A DNA stretch of 10,333 nucleotides from Candidatus Thorarchaeota archaeon (lineage in GTDB: Archaea > Asgardarchaeota > Thorarchaeia > Thorarchaeales > Thorarchaeaceae): assembly GCA_029855925.1 (NCBI GenBank), contig JAGSHP010000145.1, positions 1 through 10,333 of the forward strand, written 5' to 3'. The notes beneath the pieces are model-generated. The model was not told the origin of the DNA and did not search any database. It was given only the letters and a program-made list of their open reading frames with translations. Positions 6,185 through 10,333 of this stretch are shown piece after piece. The stretch's first letter is position 1, and each line of letters starts with the position of its first letter. The translations under genes and the position numbers were made by a program.

Positions 6185-6224
6185 TTGACTAATCGTTGAC
6201 TGTGATGGTCAGTAAACGCTGACT
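6185..6224. promoter_or_regulatory. Cluster of TGACT-like half-sites
   Basis: TTGACT at 6185-6190 and 6196-6201, CTGACT at 6219-6224 and the inverted copy GTCAGT at 6208-6213 lie within 40 bases. The direct copies are 11 and 23 bases apart, about one and two helical turns. They lie upstream of the TATA-like box of leuS at 6262. The spacing suggests a regulator binding site, but no regulator can be named. Confidence 0.3.
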
Positions 6225-6253
6225 GAGAACTCCTGTGGAATCTCTCATATTGT

Positions 6254-6269
6254 GAAAAGGTCTATAAGG
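6254..6269 (+). promoter_or_regulatory. Candidate distal promoter of leuS (BRE plus TATA)
   Basis: Purine-rich GAAAAGG (BRE-like, 6254-6260) is followed by CTATAAGG (6262-6269). Normal spacing predicts a transcript start near 6291, just before the foldable region 6294-6378 and about 119 bases ahead of the leuS start. A second TATA-like stretch, TTTATA (6349-6354), could start a short transcript near 6378 that lacks the structure. Confidence 0.5.
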
Positions 6270-6293
6270 ACGGATGTTCAGAACTGACCTCGA

Positions 6294-6378
6294 GAGTGAG
6301 CCAGGATGGATTGCGTTCTCGAATAGAACAAACTGTGTTTTCGAGTCCTTTATAGAGGACTCTGGTTTCGGCTCATTC
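6294..6378 (+). ncRNA. Candidate structured leader RNA upstream of leuS
   Basis: GAGTGAGCC (6294-6302) pairs with GGCTCATTC (6370-6378), a 9-bp stem with one G-U pair. Inside are GTTCT/AGAAC (6315-6319/6325-6329, 5-base loop), a weak AAAC/GTTT hairpin (6330-6333/6337-6340), and GAGTCCT/AGGACTC (6343-6349/6356-6362, 7 bp, 6-base loop). A competing pairing CTCGAA (6318-6323) with TTCGAG (6340-6345) would break the first and last hairpins. This could be a regulatory leader for leucyl-tRNA synthetase or a small RNA gene. It matches no riboswitch I know, and neither T-box landmarks nor a canonical tRNA T-arm is present. The last hairpin overlaps a TATA-like stretch, so it might instead be a DNA operator. 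Confidence 0.38.
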
Positions 6379-6409
6379 GCAATTGAATCATCAATAGACT
6401 TAGAGGTCA

Positions 6410-9334
6410 GTGAAGTTGAGCGATACTGAGAGTGAATTCACAAAGATTGAGAAGAAATGGCAACGTCGCTGGGCCAAGGACAAGATCTTCGAGGCTGACC
6501 CAGACCCATCCCGTCCCAAGTTCTTCCTCACCGTGCCGTATCCCTATACCAACGGTGCGCTTCACATAGGTCATGGTCGAACCTATACTGTGGGTGACCT
6601 GATTGCCCGGTACAAACGGATGCGTGGATACAATGTTCTCTTTCCAATGGCTTCCCACATGACTGGAACGCCCATCCTAGGAATGGTGGAGCGGATTAAG
6701 GCGGGGGACAAGAAGGCCATTGAGCAGTACAAGAGAGACCTACGGCTATACTTGGATACAGAGGAGGAGGTGGACGCACAACTGGCAAAGTTCACTGACC
6801 CATGGACAACTGCTAAATTCTTTGCAAATGCCATCTCGGCAGACTTCAAGGCGCTCGGCTATAGTATAGACTGGCGGCGCAAATTCACCACCGGCGATAA
6901 GGAATACAATCAGTTTGTCAGCTGGCAATATCACAAGTTCAAAGACAAGGGCTACCTGAAACAGGGAGACTATCCACTACTATACTGTCCGAACTGCGGA
7001 AATCCCGTGGGCGAAGACGACCTGCTAGAAGGTGCCACGGCAAAGATCAAAGAGTTCACTGCCATCAAGTTCGGCTTCAAGGATGGATACATGGTCCCTG
7101 CCACACTGCGCCCTGAAACCATCTTTGGTGTCACAAACATGTGGATCAACCCAAAGGCAACATATGTCTGGGCGCGTGTCAACGGGGAGAAGTGGTTGAT
7201 CTCAGAGGTTGCAGCGGAAAAGCTAAAGTTGCAGGCGAAAGAGGTCGAGATTCTGGAGAAGTTCCCTGGTTCAAGAGTGGTGGGTGAGAAGTTCACAGCT
7301 ATTCATGATGAGACCATTGAGCTACCAATTCTCCCAGCAGACTTTGTGGACCCCAACAATGCCACCGGTGTAGTCTATTCAGTCCCGGCTCATGCACCAT
7401 TCGATTACATTGCGCTCCGGGATCTCTGGGAGGACCCGTCCAGTCTGGAAGAGTACGGTATCTCCGCAGAGGAGGTTCGAGGAATCAAGATGATCAGTAT
7501 GATTGACATTGAGGGGTACAGTGAATACCCCGCCAAGGATGCGGTCGAGAAACGAAACATCAAGTCGCAGGATGATGCAGAGGCACTCGAGGACGCGACA
7601 CAAGAGATCTACAAGGCTGAGTTCTACGGCGGCATCATGAAGGATAATTGCGGTCAGTTCTCTGGTCGTCCTATCAAGGATGTCAAGGATGATGTGGTTG
7701 CATGGATGAAGTCAATCAATCGATGTGATGTGTTCTACGAGCCTGATCAGCGACCAGTAGTATGCAAATGTGGCACGGATGTTCAGGTCGGCGTCTTTGC
7801 AGGTCAGTGGTTCCTCGACTATCTGGCCCCTGGCTGGAAAGACCTCGCCAGAAAGGCCCTTGATGAGATGGCAATCGTGCCTGAACTGTTTAGAAATCTC
7901 TTTGAGGCCACGTTTGACTGGCTGACACAACGACCCTGCGCACGCAAGCGCGGTATAGGTACTCGTCTACCCTTTGACCCCGACTGGATCATAGAGTCGT
8001 TGTCCGACTCGACCATTTACATGGCATATTATACTATCAGCCACAAGATTCGCGTGCACAAGATAAAACCGAAGCAACTGACCCTTAGTTTCTTTGACTA
8101 TGTATTTCTGGGTAAGGGGAAGCCCGAGACAGTGTCCGAGGAGACCGGGATTGATCCGGCAATCCTCAAGGACCTGCGGGGTGAGTTTCTCTACTGGTAT
8201 CCCAACGACCAGCGACACACTGCACCCTCGCACATCACCAACCATCTGAGCTTTGCAATCTTCCATCATGTTGCCATCTTTCCAAAGAAGCACTGGCTGA
8301 AATGCATCAGCCTGAATGAGCACGTGATCATGGAGGGCAGGAAGATGAGCAAGTCAAAGGGGAACGTGATTCCGCTTGTCGAGATCCCTAGGAAATATGG
8401 TGCTGATGTCTACCGTACGTACGTCATCTCCGCGGCCGAGCCGGCAAGCCTCATGGACTGGCGAGAACGTGATGTGCCTGCTGTGAGAAACCGTCTGCGC
8501 CGATTCATGGAGATAATGAACAAGTACTCTCGTAAGGAGCCCCGTATCTATCGGAAGAAGGACAAGCCCTCGATGGCTACACGCTGGCTGCTATCGCGAG
8601 TCAATTCCATTGTACAAGAATGCACCACTGATCTGGATACCTTCAAACTTCGCGACTATGCCATCAACTCAATGACCGAGATGATTCGCATCATCAATAA
8701 CTACCTGCGTCGAAAGGATGTTCCTAAGGCGGAACGTGAGGGTACTATGGCCTATGTCTGCGACCTCTGGGTCCGTCTAGTGGCCCCGATGACTCCTCAC
8801 ATCTCCGAGGAGTTTTGGTCAAAGATGAAGCGTGACGGCTACGTCTCTCTGGCACCATGGCCTAAGGCAAACAAGAGGCTCATAGACTCCGACATCGAAC
8901 GTGCCTTTGATGTGGTCACTGCCACCATCTCAGACATCCGCGAGATTCTTGGTCTACTCAAAGACCAGCATCCGCACCATGCACATGTCTATGTGGCTCC
9001 GCAGTGGAAGTTCGATGCAATGGACGCAATTCGAAAGGCCGACGTGCCCCTGATTGCCGGTAATCTAATGAAAGTGGTCATGTCCAACCCCGAGTTCAAG
9101 AGGTACGGGAAGGATGTGCAGGCACTAGTGAAGAAGATAGTCAAGGCGAACGGGCTCTGGCCACATGCTACGAATGCTCGTGAGGAGTTGGAGGTGTTGC
9201 GGTCTTCTGCGGGCTACATACAGGACGAGCTGGGTGTGGAGATCATCGTCCACAGTGCAGATAGTCCTGATTATGATCCACAAAACAAGGCGCGTTTCGC
9301 ACTTCCCGGTAGAGTGTCAATTTTTCTAGAATGA
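6410..9334 (+). CDS. leuS: Leucyl-tRNA synthetase, archaeal type
   Basis: Class Ia synthetase that charges tRNA-Leu in the cytosol and hydrolyses mischarged products. The product is 974 residues, a normal archaeal length. The Rossmann catalytic core carries the HIGH motif (H52-H55 in LHIGHGRTYT) and KMSKS (645-649 in GRKMSKSKGNV). The CP1 editing domain contains the threonine-rich-type segment TLRPETIFG (232-240) and VPAHAPFDY with its conserved Asp. Likely zinc ligands are C193/C196 (CPNC) and C452/C454 (CKCG). An anticodon-binding helical domain follows (about 700-830; PMTPHISEEFW), then the archaeal C-terminal domain. The start is GTG at 6410 or, with better spacing from GAGGT at 6403-6407 (8 bases), TTG at 6416; the two proteins differ by two residues. 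Expression may be controlled through the leader upstream. Confidence 0.97.
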   Translation: MKLSDTESEFTKIEKKWQRRWAKDKIFEADPDPSRPKFFLTVPYPYTNGALHIGHGRTYTVGDLIARYKRMRGYNVLFPMASHMTGTPILGMVERIKAGDKKAIEQYKRDLRLYLDTEEEVDAQLAKFTDPWTTAKFFANAISADFKALGYSIDWRRKFTTGDKEYNQFVSWQYHKFKDKGYLKQGDYPLLYCPNCGNPVGEDDLLEGATAKIKEFTAIKFGFKDGYMVPATLRPETIFGVTNMWINPKATYVWARVNGEKWLISEVAAEKLKLQAKEVEILEKFPGSRVVGEKFTAIHDETIELPILPADFVDPNNATGVVYSVPAHAPFDYIALRDLWEDPSSLEEYGISAEEVRGIKMISMIDIEGYSEYPAKDAVEKRNIKSQDDAEALEDATQEIYKAEFYGGIMKDNCGQFSGRPIKDVKDDVVAWMKSINRCDVFYEPDQRPVVCKCGTDVQVGVFAGQWFLDYLAPGWKDLARKALDEMAIVPELFRNLFEATFDWLTQRPCARKRGIGTRLPFDPDWIIESLSDSTIYMAYYTISHKIRVHKIKPKQLTLSFFDYVFLGKGKPETVSEETGIDPAILKDLRGEFLYWYPNDQRHTAPSHITNHLSFAIFHHVAIFPKKHWLKCISLNEHVIMEGRKMSKSKGNVIPLVEIPRKYGADVYRTYVISAAEPASLMDWRERDVPAVRNRLRRFMEIMNKYSRKEPRIYRKKDKPSMATRWLLSRVNSIVQECTTDLDTFKLRDYAINSMTEMIRIINNYLRRKDVPKAEREGTMAYVCDLWVRLVAPMTPHISEEFWSKMKRDGYVSLAPWPKANKRLIDSDIERAFDVVTATISDIREILGLLKDQHPHHAHVYVAPQWKFDAMDAIRKADVPLIAGNLMKVVMSNPEFKRYGKDVQALVKKIVKANGLWPHATNAREELEVLRSSAGYIQDELGVEIIVHSADSPDYDPQNKARFALPGRVSIFLE

Positions 9335-9359
9335 GCAGTCTAAATTGAAAACAATGTGT

Positions 9360-9391
9360 GAGAAGAGGTATGCTCAATCATACCTCTCCTC
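9360..9391. terminator. Bidirectional terminator between leuS and the permease gene
   Basis: AGAGGTATG (9364-9372) pairs perfectly with CATACCTCT (9379-9387) around a 6-base loop; after one mismatch three more pairs extend the stem to 9360/9391. Downstream on the plus strand is T-rich TGTTTCTTCTTTCTC; downstream on the minus strand is TTGTTTTCAATTT. It lies between two convergent stop codons, which suits a shared terminator. Confidence 0.65.
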
Positions 9392-9441
9392 TGTTTCTTC
9401 TTTCTCGGAATATATGAGCGATTACTGACAAGCTTGTCTTC

Positions 9442-10266
9442 TTAGATTGGCAGATGGAGGAACGCAAAGAGGCCAATCATCTTTAGTCCCATGTATATCA
9501 TCACAATGATGAATGCCCATTTCAGAGCCTTGGGATTGATCTTGTGTGCCGAGTGTGCACCGAGTTGAGCAAAGGGCACGCTTGTTCCGGCGAGCAGTAT
9601 CCACTGCAGCAGGTTAACATAACCGATTGAGAACTCAGGCAGTCCCACCACGCCGAGGCCCAGAATCATGTAGCTTAATGCTCCACCGATTGCAGTGAAG
9701 ATCATCATAGCAGTCGATGTACCTACAGCCTCATGCATCTGGAAGTTGAGGAAGATGACCATGATGGGAATGACAAGGACGCCTCCACCAATTCCAATGA
9801 GACCGGTGATGAATCCCAATATGATTCCCCAGAATACGTATGCTGCTGTGCTCTGACTTATCTCACCCTCAGTTCGAATTGGTTTGGCCGTGATCATCCT
9901 GACTGAACCAAGTAGAATTGCGGTTCCAAATATGAACGTCAAGACGTTGCCAGGGAGGTTGGATGCGACAAACGCTCCAAAGAACCCAGCGATCGCACCT
10001 ACCACCCCCAGAGTGATTGCGGGTCTCCACATCACTACCTCTTTGGTATGATGTCGATATGCACCACTGAGAGCAGTGGGAAGGACTACAAGGAGGTTTG
10101 TTCCAAATGATACTCGTATCGCAATGGTAGGATCAATTCCCATGGCCAAGAGGATGTAGTACTGGACAGGGATCATAATGAAGCATCCACCAACACCCAA
10201 TGCGCCGGAAACAATTCCTACTGCTGCTCCTGTTATCAACAGGGCAATCATGAAAATCGGATCCAT
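9442..10266 (-). CDS. TauE/SafE-family membrane permease
   Basis: Polytopic membrane protein of the TauE/SafE (YfcA-like) family, whose characterised members export sulfite or sulfonates, or move other organic anions. From the ATG at 10266 it has 274 residues and about eight hydrophobic segments in two homologous halves. Each half opens with the family's glycine motif: GALGVGGCFIMIPV (21-34) and GLIGIGGGVLVIPI (155-168). Each is followed by a polar/small-residue stretch (RVSFGTNLLVVLPTALSG, AVGTSTAMMIFTAIGGALSY). The ATG has AGGTGA at 10277-10272, five bases upstream. A GTG at 10275, three codons earlier, lies within that site and is less likely. The actual substrate cannot be read from the sequence. 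It converges on leuS and shares the hairpin between them. Confidence 0.93.
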   Translation of the reverse strand: MDPIFMIALLITGAAVGIVSGALGVGGCFIMIPVQYYILLAMGIDPTIAIRVSFGTNLLVVLPTALSGAYRHHTKEVVMWRPAITLGVVGAIAGFFGAFVASNLPGNVLTFIFGTAILLGSVRMITAKPIRTEGEISQSTAAYVFWGIILGFITGLIGIGGGVLVIPIMVIFLNFQMHEAVGTSTAMMIFTAIGGALSYMILGLGVVGLPEFSIGYVNLLQWILLAGTSVPFAQLGAHSAHKINPKALKWAFIIVMIYMGLKMIGLFAFLHLPI

Positions 10267-10271
10267 TTTTG

Positions 10272-10277
10272 TCACCT
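10272..10277 (-). promoter_or_regulatory. Shine-Dalgarno site deciding the permease start
   Basis: AGGTGA on the minus strand, five bases before the ATG at 10266. Because the alternative GTG lies inside this site, the ATG is the better start. Confidence 0.6.
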
Positions 10278-10333
10278 ACATTTCATAGGTCTCCGCGTTG
10301 TGCTCCATGTGCACCCACTGCAGAGGACCTGTC
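10276..10333 (-). CDS. Possible C-terminal end of another minus-strand gene (partial)
   Basis: One minus-strand frame is open from the right edge to a TAG at 10278-10276 and would encode TGPLQWVHMEHNAETYEM. The stop overlaps the permease Shine-Dalgarno site, a spacing typical of an operon. The other two frames are also largely open over this short stretch, so the coding call is weak, and no family can be named from 18 residues. Confidence 0.3.
   Translation of the reverse strand, partial: TGPLQWVHMEHNAETYEM

Noticed and set aside
6306..6326. A leader peptide (M-D-C-V-L-E then stop) for attenuation of leuS
   Set aside because: Only six codons with one leucine, and no clear Shine-Dalgarno site; no leucine run as in attenuators.
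6296..6376. A tRNA gene in the leuS upstream region, suggested by the 7-bp GTGAGCC/GGCTCAT pairing about 80 bases apart
   Set aside because: No GTTCRANNC T-arm sits before the 3' acceptor strand, and no D-arm or anticodon arm of the right size is present.
7967..8323. 118-codon minus-strand open frame inside leuS
   Set aside because: Entirely within the conserved synthetase and without a recognisable start signal or family features.
1..10333. CRISPR arrays, insertion sequences, integrase sites or defence genes
   Set aside because: No regularly spaced direct repeats, transposase-like frames or terminal inverted repeats were seen; the window is largely housekeeping.

Overview
The window is archaeal chromosomal DNA of roughly balanced base composition. 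The ribosomal proteins (uS5 with its GCGSWECRCGEPHSIPF block, long-form uL30, uL15 with a basic glycine-rich N-terminus), the SecY, and the LeuRS with an archaeal-type N-terminus (KFFLTVPYPYTNGALHIGHG) are all of the archaeal/eukaryotic kind. TATA-like boxes, GGAG/GAGGTG Shine-Dalgarno sites, GTG/TTG starts and oligo-T terminators fit too. The lineage cannot be fixed from sequence reading alone; an Asgard archaeon (Thorarchaeia-like) is my best guess, at low confidence.

Layout. (1) Bases 1-2176, plus strand: the tail of the spc-type ribosomal operon, uS5 (open at the left edge) - uL30 - Hsp20 - uL15, tightly packed, each downstream gene with a Shine-Dalgarno site. The small heat-shock protein sits inside the normally contiguous uL30-uL15 pair. 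A hairpin plus T-run closes the unit at about 2191-2236. (2) 2300-3922, plus: secY with its own TATA-like promoter, a TTG start, and two consecutive hairpins behind it, one a perfect 22-bp palindrome followed by T5. (3) 3965-6078, minus: three genes. In order of transcription they are a degenerate Rossmann-type methyltransferase-like protein, an aspartoacylase/succinylglutamate-desuccinylase-fold protein in which the expected zinc and catalytic residues are all replaced, and a small Cys/His-containing protein of unknown function. (4) 6079-6409: a 331-bp divergent spacer with clustered TGACT-like half-sites, TATA-like boxes and a foldable leader (9-bp closing stem around two or three hairpins) directly upstream of leuS. 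(5) 6410-9334, plus: a complete archaeal leucyl-tRNA synthetase. (6) A shared hairpin between convergent genes, then a TauE/SafE-family permease on the minus strand (9442-10266), possibly preceded by the end of another minus-strand gene at the right edge.

Together the plus-strand genes serve translation, protein export and protein folding. The minus-strand trio is poorly characterised. The most noteworthy points are the folded leader upstream of leuS, the Hsp20 insertion with a possible internal promoter, and the aspartoacylase-like protein without its active-site residues.
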